A DNA stretch of 64,000 bases from an uncultured Eubacteriales bacterium (GTDB taxonomy: Bacteria > Bacillota > Clostridia > Christensenellales > CAG-138): contig CADACQ010000001.1 of assembly GCA_902786465.1 (NCBI GenBank), forward strand, positions 62,001 through 126,000, given 5' to 3'. The notes below the pieces were generated by a model. It worked only from the letters and a program-made list of their open reading frames with translations, did no database searches and was not told the origin of the DNA. Positions 22,822-31,162 of the stretch are shown piece after piece; positions within the stretch are counted from its first letter, which is position 1, and each line of letters starts with the position of its first letter. The position numbers and the translations under genes were made by a program.

Positions 22822-24204
22822 TTAAAATTGGAAATATGCTTGGGCGTTGTTGTAGCAGATGCCCTCCACGATGGTACGGAGGGCCTTTTCGTCGTCGGGG
22901 AATTCGCCCCGCTCCACCCAGCCGCCGATGAGGTTGCAGAGGAGCCGGCGGAAGTACTCGTGGCGGGTGTAGGAGAGGAAGCTCCGGGAGTCGGTGAGCA
23001 TGCCCACGAAGGTGGCCAGGTGCCCCTCCGCGGCCAGGGTGGTCATCTGGTCCAGCATCCCCTTCTCATGGTCGTTGAACCACCAGGCGCTGCCGTGCTG
23101 GAGCTTGCCCCGGGCCTCGGGCCCCTGGAAGCAGCCGATGACGGTGCCGATGGCGGCGTTCTCCGTGGGGTTCAGGGAGTAGAGGATGGTCCGCGGGAGC
23201 TGGTTCGTTTCAACGAGGACGTTGAGGAACCCCACCAGCTCCTTCAGCGGCGAGGGGTCGCCGATGGAATCCACGCCGGTGTCGGGGCCCAGAAGGCGGT
23301 AGATGTACCGGTTGTTGTCCCGGATGCAGCCGTAGTGGAGCTGCATGGCCACGCCGTACTTCGCGTAGCACCGGCCCAGCATCAGCAAAAGCCCCGTCTT
23401 GAACTGCTTCTGCTCCAGGGACGTGGGCATGTCGCCCGCCAGGCGCTTTTGGAAGATGGCCTCCAGCTCCGCCTCCGTGGCGGGGGCGTAGGGCACGGAC
23501 TCGATGCCGTGGTCGCTGACCCGGCAGCCCAAAGACACGAAGAAGGCCAGGCGCTCCTGCAGGACCGCCACCAGCTCAGCGTAGCTCTTGGGCCCGCCCA
23601 GCTTTTGGAGGTAGTCGAGATAGTCCGGCTTCTCCAGGTTCATGGTCTTGTCGGGCCGGAAGCTGGGCAGTACCTGCACGGGGAACCCGTCCGCCTTGAT
23701 CCTTTGATGCCACTCCAGGCTGTCCGCCGGGTCGTCGGTGGTGCAGACCACCTTCACGTTGGACTTCACGATCAGGTTCCGGGCGGAGAAATCCGGCTGC
23801 CGGAGCTTCTCGTTGCACAGGGTCCAGACTTCCTCGGCGGTGTCGCCGTTCAATATCCCCTCGTAGCCGAAGAACCGGCGGAGCTCCAGATGGCTCCAAT
23901 GATAGAGGGGGTTCCCGATAGCGAGGCTTAACGTCTCGGCCCATTTCTGGAACTTCTCCCGATCGCTGGCGTCGCCGGTGATAAACTTCTCGTCCACGCC
24001 GAAGGAGCGCATGAGCCGCCACTTGTAGTGGTCGCCCCCCAGCCAGACCTGGGTGATGTTCTCGAACTGCCGATCCTCGTAGATCTCCCGGGGGATCAGA
24101 TGGCAGTGGTAGTCGATGATGGGCATGGCCGCCGCGAAATCGTGATAGAGATGCCGGGCGGTGGGGGTATCCAGCAGAAAATCCTTATCCATAAAGGGCT
24201 TCAT
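22822..24204 (-). CDS. uxaC: glucuronate (uronate) isomerase
   Basis: 460 residues, normal for UxaC. The start MKPFMDKDFLLDTPTARHLYHDFAAAMPIIDYHCHL carries the HxH of the amidohydrolase-like metal site. Further family motifs are VWLGGDHYKWRLMR, TTDDPADSL and SLGCRVSDHGIE, and near the end MLTDSRSFLSYTRHEYFRRLLCN. It converts D-glucuronate to D-fructuronate (or galacturonate to tagaturonate). GGAGG precedes the ATG. It is the last gene of a five-gene catabolic operon with SDR, PfkB, gnd and LarA-like genes. Mannonate dehydratase (uxuA) is not in the cluster. Confidence 0.96.
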   Translation of the reverse strand: MKPFMDKDFLLDTPTARHLYHDFAAAMPIIDYHCHLIPREIYEDRQFENITQVWLGGDHYKWRLMRSFGVDEKFITGDASDREKFQKWAETLSLAIGNPLYHWSHLELRRFFGYEGILNGDTAEEVWTLCNEKLRQPDFSARNLIVKSNVKVVCTTDDPADSLEWHQRIKADGFPVQVLPSFRPDKTMNLEKPDYLDYLQKLGGPKSYAELVAVLQERLAFFVSLGCRVSDHGIESVPYAPATEAELEAIFQKRLAGDMPTSLEQKQFKTGLLLMLGRCYAKYGVAMQLHYGCIRDNNRYIYRLLGPDTGVDSIGDPSPLKELVGFLNVLVETNQLPRTILYSLNPTENAAIGTVIGCFQGPEARGKLQHGSAWWFNDHEKGMLDQMTTLAAEGHLATFVGMLTDSRSFLSYTRHEYFRRLLCNLIGGWVERGEFPDDEKALRTIVEGICYNNAQAYFQF

Positions 24205-24207
24205 TCT

Positions 24208-25494
24208 TTAGTCCTCCTTTTCAAAGCGTTCCCGGTCGATCCACAGGCCCAGAGCCGGGTTGGGGATGAAGTAGACCTGCTCCCCGTCCACGGCGTTGTA
24301 CCCGTAGGCGAGCTTGGCGGGGTCGTACCTCCTGGCCACCTGGTCGTAGTCCGCGGCTTTAAAGCCCACGCCCTCGATCTCGGCCTTGGTGATGTCCTTC
24401 ACCGCGTAGGTGATGGTGAACCGGCCGTCGCTGGAGCCGTGGATCAGGTGGGCCGCCGCGCCCATGTTGTCCCTGAGGTCCTGGTTCTCGGGCTTTTTGA
24501 ACTCGTCCAGGGTGGTGAGCCTGCCCCGGTAGCCGTACTTGCGGATGAGCCTGTCCACCTGGTCGTCCTCCCCGAAGCGCTCCACGCCGGGGGCCAGGAT
24601 CACGAGCTCGCCGCCGTCGGCCATGGCCATGCGGGTGCGATAGACCGCCTTGTTGCCCAGCCACGTGCTCTTAAACTCCGAGGGGTCCAGGTACACCACG
24701 CACTTTTTCAGGCCCTGGGGCACGAAGTCGATGTTCTTCTGCTGAGCCAGCTTCACGGCCTCGGTGAAGCACCGCCGCCCCTCGCCCAGGAACAGGCCGT
24801 GGGTGTGGATCACGCCGCCGGGGGCAGTGGTGACGGTGAGGGCGAAGAGCAGGGGCCGGTCCTTGAGGAAGTACTCCAAGCCGTAGTCGAAGAGCTTGCG
24901 GACCGGGGTGTTCTCCTTCCCCATCATGCGCTCCATGCCGTAGACCGCGCCGATCATGTGGGACTTGTTGATCATATCGCTGCCGCCCACGCCCACGAAC
25001 AGGTTCTTGGCGTGATTGGCCATGCCGATGACCTCATGGGGCACCACCTGGCCCGGGGAGACGATGAGATCGTAGCTCTCGTCCATGACCCGGCGGTTCA
25101 CCTCCACGCTGACCGGATCGGTCCAGAGGCCCTCGGTGATCTCGGAAACGTAGTCCGCCGGGACCTCCCCCAGCTTCACCACGTCGGTCCGCCAGTTGTG
25201 GACCAACATCTTTTCATAGGGGATATCCCCGAACATCTTGGTCCACTGGCGCTCGGTAACGGGCACGTGGGTGCCCAGGGCAGGCAGGATATCCACCTGG
25301 ACGCCGGCGTCGACGAGGGCGTGGTAGTAGACGTTGGTGATGAAGCCCGCATTGGAATGGAAGCGGGTGAAGTCCGGGGGCAGGATCAGGACCTTGCGAA
25401 GCCGCCGCCCTTCCAGGCTTTGAAGCAGCGCGGCGCGGATCTCCTCAGAAGAGAGACCCGCGTCGGTGTTCGCGATGCGATAGATATCGTCCAT
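24208..25494 (-). CDS. LarA-family (nickel-pincer racemase/epimerase-like) protein, candidate mannonate/gluconate C2-epimerase
   Basis: 428 residues, the length of lactate racemase LarA. Family segments include ILPPDFTRFHS, GTHVPVTERQW, PGQVVPHEVIGMANHAKN and GVGGSDMINKSHMIGAVYG. The last replaces the HFFAGFSGGRK-type site of true lactate racemases, but His and Lys residues are kept (PHEV, NKSH). LarA homologues use a nickel-pincer cofactor to epimerise 2-hydroxy acids, and some act on sugar acids. It lies between uxaC and gnd in an operon without mannonate dehydratase, so I infer that it turns D-mannonate into D-gluconate. The family call is solid; the substrate is inference. No larB/C/E maturation genes are in this window. 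Confidence 0.75.
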   Translation of the reverse strand: MDDIYRIANTDAGLSSEEIRAALLQSLEGRRLRKVLILPPDFTRFHSNAGFITNVYYHALVDAGVQVDILPALGTHVPVTERQWTKMFGDIPYEKMLVHNWRTDVVKLGEVPADYVSEITEGLWTDPVSVEVNRRVMDESYDLIVSPGQVVPHEVIGMANHAKNLFVGVGGSDMINKSHMIGAVYGMERMMGKENTPVRKLFDYGLEYFLKDRPLLFALTVTTAPGGVIHTHGLFLGEGRRCFTEAVKLAQQKNIDFVPQGLKKCVVYLDPSEFKSTWLGNKAVYRTRMAMADGGELVILAPGVERFGEDDQVDRLIRKYGYRGRLTTLDEFKKPENQDLRDNMGAAAHLIHGSSDGRFTITYAVKDITKAEIEGVGFKAADYDQVARRYDPAKLAYGYNAVDGEQVYFIPNPALGLWIDRERFEKED

Positions 25495-25504
25495 ATCCGC
25501 CGCC

Positions 25505-26956
25505 TTATGCGTTGTAGGTGCTGGCCGCGGTGTTGCCGCCGTGACCGGTCCAGTTGGTGTGGAAGAACTGACCCCGGGGCGCGTCCAGCCGCTCGTAGGT
25601 ATGGGCGCCGAAGTAGTCTCGCTGGGCCTGGAGGAGGTTCGCCGGCAGGCGCTCGGTGGTGTAGCCGTCGAAGTAGCTCAATGCCGAGGTCATGGCCGGG
25701 GCGGGCACGCCGTAGGAAAGGGCGGCGGCGGCCACGGTGCGCCAAGACGGCACCAGCTTTTCGATGGTCTCCTTGAAGTAGGGGTCCAGGAGCAGGTTGC
25801 TGAGGTTGGGGTCCTTATCGTAGGCTTCCTTGATCTTGCCCAGGAACACGCTGCGGATGATGCAGCCGCCCCGCCACATGAGGGCGATGCCGCCGTAGTT
25901 GAGGTTCCAGCCGTAGTGCTCCGCGGCGGTACGCATCAGGGTGTAGCCCTGGGCGTAGGAGATGATCTTGGAGGCGAAGAGGGCCTGGCGGATGGCCTCG
26001 ATGAAGGCCTCCTTGTCGCCGGTGAAGACGGGGATCTTCCGGTCGAAGGCCTTAGCGGCTTCCACCCGCTCCTCCTTCATGGCGGAGAGGCAGCGGGCGA
26101 ACACGGCTTCGCCGATGAGCGTCAGGGGCACGCCCTCGTCCAGAGCCGCGATGCCGGTCCACTTGCCGGTGCCCTTCTGGCCCGCGGTGTCCCGGATATG
26201 CTCCACCAGGGGAGAGCCGTCCTCGTCCTTGTAGCCCAGGATGTCCCGGGTGATCTCGATGAGGTAGGAATCCAGCTCCGTCTCGTTCCACTTGGTGAAG
26301 ATCTCATGCATCTCGTCATAGCTGAGGCCCAGCAGATCCCTCATGAGCTGGTAGGCTTCGCAGATGAGCTGCATATCGCCGTACTCGATGCCGTTGTGGA
26401 CCATCTTCACGAAGTGGCCCGCGCCGTTCTCGCCCACCCAGTCGCAGCAGGGGGAGCCGTCCTCCACCTTGGCGCAGATAGCCTGGAAGATGGGCTTCAC
26501 ATAGGGCCAGGCCGCTGGGGAGCCGCCGGGCATCATGGAGGGCCCTTTGAGGGCGCCCTCTTCGCCGCCGGACACGCCGCAGCCCACGTAGAGCTTGCCC
26601 TTGGATTCCACATACTCGGTACGACGGATGGTGTCGGGGAAGTGGCTGTTGCCGCCGTCGATGAGGATGTCGCCGTCCTCCAGGAGGGGCAGCAGCTGCT
26701 CGATCATGCTGTCCACGGCGCCGCCGGCCTTCACCATCATGAAGACCTTCCGGGGCTTGGCGAGGTTGTCCACCAGCTCCTGGAGGCTGTGGCAGCCGAT
26801 GATGTTCTTGCCCGCCGCCCGGCCTTCCACGAAGGCGTCCACCTTGGCGGTGGTGCGGTTGAAGACGGCCACGGTGAAGCCCTTGGACTCCATGTTCATG
26901 ACCAGGTTCTCGCCCATGACGGCGAGGCCGATGAGGCCGATGTCTGCTTTCTTCAT
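25505..26956 (-). CDS. gnd: 6-phosphogluconate dehydrogenase (decarboxylating)
   Basis: 483 residues, the long (homodimeric) type. NADP-binding GLAVMGENLVMNM at the start, then the substrate motif CGVSGGEEGALKGPSMMPGG, the catalytic Lys region GAGHFVKMVHNGIEYGDMQ, and the C-terminal FHTNWTGHGGNTAASTYNA tail are all present. It makes ribulose 5-phosphate, CO2 and NADPH from 6-phosphogluconate. Placement inside a glucuronate operon implies that 6-phosphogluconate is the end product of the local pathway. RBS AAAGGAG lies upstream. Confidence 0.97.
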   Translation of the reverse strand: MKKADIGLIGLAVMGENLVMNMESKGFTVAVFNRTTAKVDAFVEGRAAGKNIIGCHSLQELVDNLAKPRKVFMMVKAGGAVDSMIEQLLPLLEDGDILIDGGNSHFPDTIRRTEYVESKGKLYVGCGVSGGEEGALKGPSMMPGGSPAAWPYVKPIFQAICAKVEDGSPCCDWVGENGAGHFVKMVHNGIEYGDMQLICEAYQLMRDLLGLSYDEMHEIFTKWNETELDSYLIEITRDILGYKDEDGSPLVEHIRDTAGQKGTGKWTGIAALDEGVPLTLIGEAVFARCLSAMKEERVEAAKAFDRKIPVFTGDKEAFIEAIRQALFASKIISYAQGYTLMRTAAEHYGWNLNYGGIALMWRGGCIIRSVFLGKIKEAYDKDPNLSNLLLDPYFKETIEKLVPSWRTVAAAALSYGVPAPAMTSALSYFDGYTTERLPANLLQAQRDYFGAHTYERLDAPRGQFFHTNWTGHGGNTAASTYNA

Positions 26957-26978
26957 AAAACTTTTTCTCCTTTATACT

Positions 26979-28046
26979 TTATCGCTGTACACGGGCATTT
27001 CCCTTGTAGACGTCCCAAACCTGCTTCTCATCGGCGGGCTCGGCGTAATCGTTGAGGCTGGAGGCTGCAAGAACGCCCGAGGCCCAGCCGAACTGGAGCC
27101 ACTTCTCGGCGTCCCAGCCCTGGAGCACCGCGTACAGGAGGCCGCCGGAGAAGCCGTCGCCGCCGCCGATGCGGTCCATGACCTGGATGGGCCGGGGCTC
27201 CTCCACGAACCACTGGCCGTCGGCATAGAGGATGGCGCCCCAGAGATGCTCGTTGGCGGAGACCACCTGCCGGAGGGTGGTGGCGTACGCACGGGCGTTG
27301 GGATACTTTTCCCGGACTTCGGCGATCATGCCCTTGAACCGGTCGATCTTGCTGCCCAGCTCCTTGCCGCCCGCTTCGGGACCGGCGAAGCCCAGACAGA
27401 GCTGGAAGTCCTCCTCGTTGCCGATGAGGATGTCCGCCACGGACGCGATCTCGTGGAAGGCCTCCTTGAGCTCCGCCTCCCGGCCCGCCCAGAAGGTAGC
27501 CCGGTAGTTGAGGTCGAAGCTGACCAGCGTGCCGTACTTCTTGGCGACCTTGGCAAGCTCCAGGCAGCACCGGGTGGTCTCGGGGCTCATGGCCGCGATG
27601 AGGCCGGACAGGTGCAGGATGCCCACGCCCTCCTGGCCGAAGATGCGGTCGAGATCGAAGTCAGAAGCGGACAACGTCCGGCCCACCTCCCCGGCCCGAT
27701 CGTTCCACACCCGGGGGGCCCGGAGGCCGAAGCCGGAGTCGGCGATGTTGAACTGGTGGCGATAGCCCCAGGGACCGCCCTGAGGCACGTCCAATCCCTC
27801 GTAGCGGATGTTCCGGGCCCGAAGCTGAGCCTTGATGAAGGCGGCCATGGGGCTGCCCTCCACAAACTTCGTGAGCACCAGGCACTCCTTCCCCAGGGAG
27901 GAGGACACGTTCAGCACGTTGCTCTCGGCGCTGGTGGCCTGCAGGTAGAAGAGGTTGCTGTTGTGGACCGCCATCCGATCCTGGGGGGTGATCCGAAGGC
28001 CCATGCTGGTGGGCGACGCCACGGCGTACTTGTAATTCTCTCTCAT
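26979..28046 (-). CDS. PfkB-family sugar (acid) kinase, candidate gluconate kinase
   Basis: 355 residues. The PfkB signature is near the C-terminus: DRIGGGDGFSGGLLYAVLQG, where GGGD replaces the usual GAGD and carries the catalytic Asp. FDLNYRATFW is the typical segment shared with 2-keto-3-deoxygluconate kinases. KdgK activity would need a mannonate dehydratase, which is missing from the cluster, while gnd is present. I therefore infer phosphorylation of gluconate to 6-phosphogluconate, with KDG kinase as the alternative. It lies 22 nt upstream of gnd in the same operon. Confidence 0.82.
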   Translation of the reverse strand: MRENYKYAVASPTSMGLRITPQDRMAVHNSNLFYLQATSAESNVLNVSSSLGKECLVLTKFVEGSPMAAFIKAQLRARNIRYEGLDVPQGGPWGYRHQFNIADSGFGLRAPRVWNDRAGEVGRTLSASDFDLDRIFGQEGVGILHLSGLIAAMSPETTRCCLELAKVAKKYGTLVSFDLNYRATFWAGREAELKEAFHEIASVADILIGNEEDFQLCLGFAGPEAGGKELGSKIDRFKGMIAEVREKYPNARAYATTLRQVVSANEHLWGAILYADGQWFVEEPRPIQVMDRIGGGDGFSGGLLYAVLQGWDAEKWLQFGWASGVLAASSLNDYAEPADEKQVWDVYKGNARVQR

Positions 28047-28069
28047 GGTTAGCTCCTTTTCAAACGTTG

Positions 28070-28921
28070 TCAGACGCCGGAATACGCGGAGAAGCCGCCG
28101 TCCACGGGCAGGGTGATGCCAGTGATGAAGCCCGCGGCCTGGTCGTTGAGGAGGAAGAGCAGCGCGCCGTTCAGCTCCTCGGGAAGGCCGAAGCGGGCCA
28201 TGGGCGTGGCGGCCAGGATCTTGCCGGTGCGGGCGGTGGGACTGCCGTCAGGATTCCACAGGAGCGTAGCATTCTGCTGGGTGGAGAAGAACCCGGGGGC
28301 GATGGCGTTGACCCGGATGCCCACCTTGGAGAAGTGGACCGCCAGCCACGCGGTAAAGTTGCTGATGGCGGCCTTGGCGCCGGAGTAGGCGGGGATCTTG
28401 GTCAGCGGCGTGTAGGCGTTCATGGAGCTGATATTCAGGATGCTGCACCCCGGGCGGCCCACCATCTGGCGGGCGAAGGCCTGAGTGGGGATCAGCGCGC
28501 CGATAAAGTTCAGGTTGAACACGAACTCCACCCCGGATTTGTCGAGATCGAAGAAGCTCTTGGTGTCTCCCTCGATGTCGCCCATCTCGAAATACTCCTT
28601 ATCGGTGGTGGCCCGGGCGTTGTTGCCGCCGGCGCCGTTCAAAAGGATGTCGCAGGGGCCGAGATCGGAAAGGACCTCATCGGCCACGCCGTAGCAGACT
28701 TCCTTGTCCAGCACGTTGCACTTGTAGGCCTTGGCTACGCCGCCCTCGGCCACGATCTCCTGGGCGAACCGGTCCGCCGCCTCGTAGTTCAAATCCAGCA
28801 GAGCCACCTTGGCGCCGGCCCGGGCCAGAACCTTGGCGAAGCCCGAGCATAGCACGCCGCCCGCCCCCGTGACCACGGCCACCTTGCCGGTCAAATCGGT
28901 GTTCAGTACATTGGGCATCAT
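28070..28921 (-). CDS. SDR-family D-mannonate (fructuronate) oxidoreductase
   Basis: 283 residues from the ATG at 28921, nine bases after AGGAGG; an upstream in-frame start at 28954 is outside the RBS range. Classical SDR: TGAGGVLCSGFAKVLA binds the cofactor, ILLNGAGGNNA is the NNAG-type motif, the catalytic Ser is in LNISSMNAY and Tyr-x3-Lys in AYSGAKAAISN. It resembles the YjmF/UxuB-type SDR found in Firmicute hexuronate clusters, which reduces D-fructuronate to D-mannonate. It is the first gene of the operon. Confidence 0.85.
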   Translation of the reverse strand: MMPNVLNTDLTGKVAVVTGAGGVLCSGFAKVLARAGAKVALLDLNYEAADRFAQEIVAEGGVAKAYKCNVLDKEVCYGVADEVLSDLGPCDILLNGAGGNNARATTDKEYFEMGDIEGDTKSFFDLDKSGVEFVFNLNFIGALIPTQAFARQMVGRPGCSILNISSMNAYTPLTKIPAYSGAKAAISNFTAWLAVHFSKVGIRVNAIAPGFFSTQQNATLLWNPDGSPTARTGKILAATPMARFGLPEELNGALLFLLNDQAAGFITGITLPVDGGFSAYSGV

Positions 28922-28980
28922 AAACAAAAACCTCCTGTCGGTGTATGAAAACATTGTACCGAAAAAAACGTTCCGCTCCC

Positions 28981-29008
28981 ATTGTATCTATTGTTGCATA
29001 TATTGCAA
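28981..29008 (-). promoter_or_regulatory. promoter of the glucuronate operon, overlapping a palindrome
   Basis: On the minus strand TTGCAA (29008-29003), 16-nt spacer, TACAAT (28986-28981). Its -35 box is one arm of the palindrome TTGCA-tatat-TGCAA (28994-29008), which also provides the -35 box of the divergent AraC gene. Confidence 0.6.
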
Positions 29009-29021
29009 AAGTTGCTATAAT
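28994..29021 (+). promoter_or_regulatory. promoter of the AraC-family regulator gene
   Basis: TTGCAT (28994-28999), 16-nt spacer, TATAAT (29016-29021). The two divergent promoters interleave, so a protein bound at the palindrome 28994-29008 would block or switch both. Confidence 0.65.
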
Positions 29022-29045
29022 GGAGGGAGGAAAGGACGGTGCTCC

Positions 29046-29909
29046 ATGGCCAAACGCCAGACCAGCCAATTCAATACCCGGCAGTACATGCTGAGCGAGG
29101 ATTACGAGGTGTTCTACTACAGCGACACCCATTTTCGCAGCGTGGGCAGCCACAGCCACGACTACTATGAGCTGTACTTCTTCGAGGCCGGGGCCGTGAC
29201 CATGGAGATCGACGGTCGGGACTACCCCCTGAAGACCGGGGACGTGATCCTGATCCCCCCGGGCGTAAGCCACCGGGCGGTGCTGTCGGATCCGGAGAAG
29301 CCCTACCGCCGGTTCGTCTTCTGGCAAAGCCGTCCCTTTTTGGAAGCTCTCGAGGCCCGGTCCCCGGACTGCGGGTATCTGCTTCGGCGGGCGGAGAGCC
29401 GGGGCCGGTACGTGTACCGCTTCGATCCCGTGGCCTTCAACGCCATCCGGACCAGGCTGTTCACCCTCCTCGATGAGATCCACGCGGACCGGTTCGGCAA
29501 GGCCACGGCCATCGACCTCATCATCACGGACCTGCTGCTGTTCCTGGCCCGCACCGTCTACGAGCAGGAGCACCAGAACAAAAAGGATCAGCTGAGCCGG
29601 TACGAGGCCATCACCCAGTACGTGGACCAGCATCTGGACGAGCTCCTGTCCCTGGACGCCCTCGCTAAACAGTTCTATCTCAGCAAGTATTACCTGGTCC
29701 ACCTGTTCCGGGAGAACGCGGGCCTTTCCGTCCACCAGTATATCCTCAAGCGCCGCCTGGCCGCCTGCTGCGACGCCATGCTGGGGGGCGCCGCCGTGGG
29801 GGAGGTCTATCGGCAGTGGGGCTTCTATGACTACTCCGCCTTCTACCGGGCCTTCCGCAAGGAGTACGGCATGTCCCCGTCGGCCTATCTGGAGCTGCAT
29901 CGTTTGTGA
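29046..29909 (+). CDS. AraC-family transcriptional regulator of the glucuronate operon
   Basis: 287 residues from the ATG at 29046 (GGAGGAAAGGA upstream). The N-terminal cupin sensor domain has GSHSHDYYELYFFEAG and LKTGDVILIPPGVSHRAV. The C-terminal domain holds two helix-turn-helix units: LSLDALAKQFYLSKYYLVHLF and the second in VGEVYRQWGFYDYSAFYRAF with the KEYGMSPSAY end. It is transcribed away from the operon starting at 28921 and probably controls it in response to a uronate or its product. Confidence 0.93.
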   Translation: MAKRQTSQFNTRQYMLSEDYEVFYYSDTHFRSVGSHSHDYYELYFFEAGAVTMEIDGRDYPLKTGDVILIPPGVSHRAVLSDPEKPYRRFVFWQSRPFLEALEARSPDCGYLLRRAESRGRYVYRFDPVAFNAIRTRLFTLLDEIHADRFGKATAIDLIITDLLLFLARTVYEQEHQNKKDQLSRYEAITQYVDQHLDELLSLDALAKQFYLSKYYLVHLFRENAGLSVHQYILKRRLAACCDAMLGGAAVGEVYRQWGFYDYSAFYRAFRKEYGMSPSAYLELHRL

Positions 29910-29926
29910 TTTTGGGGTTTTATTTT

Positions 29927-29955
29927 GCCGCTTTTTTCTCTTCGGTAAAGAGAAT
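29927..29955. repeat. partial copy of repeat family 1
   Basis: GCCGCTTTTTTCTCTT, loop CGGT, AAAGAGAATAAAAGG keeps the first hairpin with a damaged right arm, then runs into a terminator, as at 22733. Confidence 0.6.
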
Positions 29956-29968
29956 AAAAGGAACAAAA

Positions 29969-29998
29969 GAAGCCCGGCCATTTGGCCGGGCTTCTTTT
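29969..29998. terminator. bidirectional terminator between araC and mal operon
   Basis: GAAGCCCGGCC, loop ATTT, GGCCGGGCTTC and TTTT; AAAA lies on the other side. It stops both the AraC gene and the opposite mal operon. Confidence 0.9.
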
Positions 29999-30007
29999 AT
30001 TGATTCC

Positions 30008-31132
30008 TTAATAGATCAGGTTCTTCTCCGTCTCGGGATCGAAGAAGTGCATGACCTTGCCCTCACAGGTGATGTTCACCCGGGCGCCGTTCTTGAGGGA
30101 CACCCGCTGCTCCTGGGTGAGGTCGATGGTGGGCACGCGGACGATCCAGCGAGTGCCGTCCTCGGTGTACACATGCAGGTGCAGCTCGCTGCCCATCATC
30201 TCGTTGACCTCCAACCGGGCGGGGATGGTGTCCGGGCCGTCCTCGAAGGTCAGCTTCATGTGCTCAGGCCGCACGCCCAGCAGGATCTTGCCGCCGGGGA
30301 CCCGCTTCTCGTTCAGCAGCTCGCCCTTCTCGCCGGTGACCTCGATCTTCGCGCCGCAGGGGGTCACGAAGTAGCGGTCGCCTTCCCGCACCAGCTCGGT
30401 GGGGACGATGTTCATCTTGGGCGCGCCGATGAACTCGGCCACGAACAGGTTCGTGGGCTTCTCGAACACCTCGGCGGGGGTGCCCACCTGCTGAATGTAG
30501 CCGTCCTTCATGATGACGATCCGATCGCCCAGGGTCATGGCCTCGGTCTGGTCGTGGGTCACGTAGATGAAGGTGGTGTTCAGTTTCTGCCGGAGCAGGA
30601 TGATCTCGGCACGCATCTGGTTCCTCAGCTTGGCGTCCAGGTTGCTGAGAGGCTCGTCCATCAGGAACACCTTGGAATCACGGACCATAGCGCGGCCGAT
30701 GGCCACACGCTGCCGCTGGCCGCCGGACAGAGCCCGGGGCTTGCGCATGAGGTAGTCGGTGATGCCCAGGATCTCCGCCGCGTTGGTGACCTTGGAGTAG
30801 ATCACGTCCTCAGGCATCTTCTGGAGCCGGAGGGAGAAGGCGATGTTGTCGTACACGCTCATGTGCGGGTACAAGGCGTAGTTCTGGAAGACCATGGCGA
30901 TGTTCCGATCCTTGGGCTGCAGATCGTTGACCACCTCGCCGTCGATCTCCACGGTGCCGCCGCTGATCTCCTCGAGGCCCGCCACCATGCGCAGCGTGGT
31001 GCTCTTGCCGCAGCCGGAGGGACCGACGAACACCACGAACTCCTTGTCCTTGATGTCCAGGTTGAAGTCGTGGACGGCGACCACGTTGTTATCGTAGACC
31101 TTTTTTACGTTGGTCAGTTTTACGCTTGCCAT
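30008..31132 (-). CDS. msmK: MsmK/UgpC/MalK-type sugar ABC transporter ATP-binding protein
   Basis: 374 residues. Walker A GPSGCGKST, Q-loop QNYALYPHM, signature LSGGQRQRVAIGRAM, Walker B VFLMDEPLSNLDA and the switch His in VTHDQTEA are all intact. The C-terminal ~130 residues form the MalK-type OB-fold regulatory domain (MNIVPTELVREGDRYF, LLGVRPEHM). It powers the MalFG permeases encoded upstream in the same operon. Such ATPases often serve several sugar importers. Good RBS GGAG before the ATG. Confidence 0.93.
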   Translation of the reverse strand: MASVKLTNVKKVYDNNVVAVHDFNLDIKDKEFVVFVGPSGCGKSTTLRMVAGLEEISGGTVEIDGEVVNDLQPKDRNIAMVFQNYALYPHMSVYDNIAFSLRLQKMPEDVIYSKVTNAAEILGITDYLMRKPRALSGGQRQRVAIGRAMVRDSKVFLMDEPLSNLDAKLRNQMRAEIILLRQKLNTTFIYVTHDQTEAMTLGDRIVIMKDGYIQQVGTPAEVFEKPTNLFVAEFIGAPKMNIVPTELVREGDRYFVTPCGAKIEVTGEKGELLNEKRVPGGKILLGVRPEHMKLTFEDGPDTIPARLEVNEMMGSELHLHVYTEDGTRWIVRVPTIDLTQEQRVSLKNGARVNITCEGKVMHFFDPETEKNLIY

Positions 31133-31162
31133 ACTAATTCTCCTTTTCTTCTCGCATTCCGA

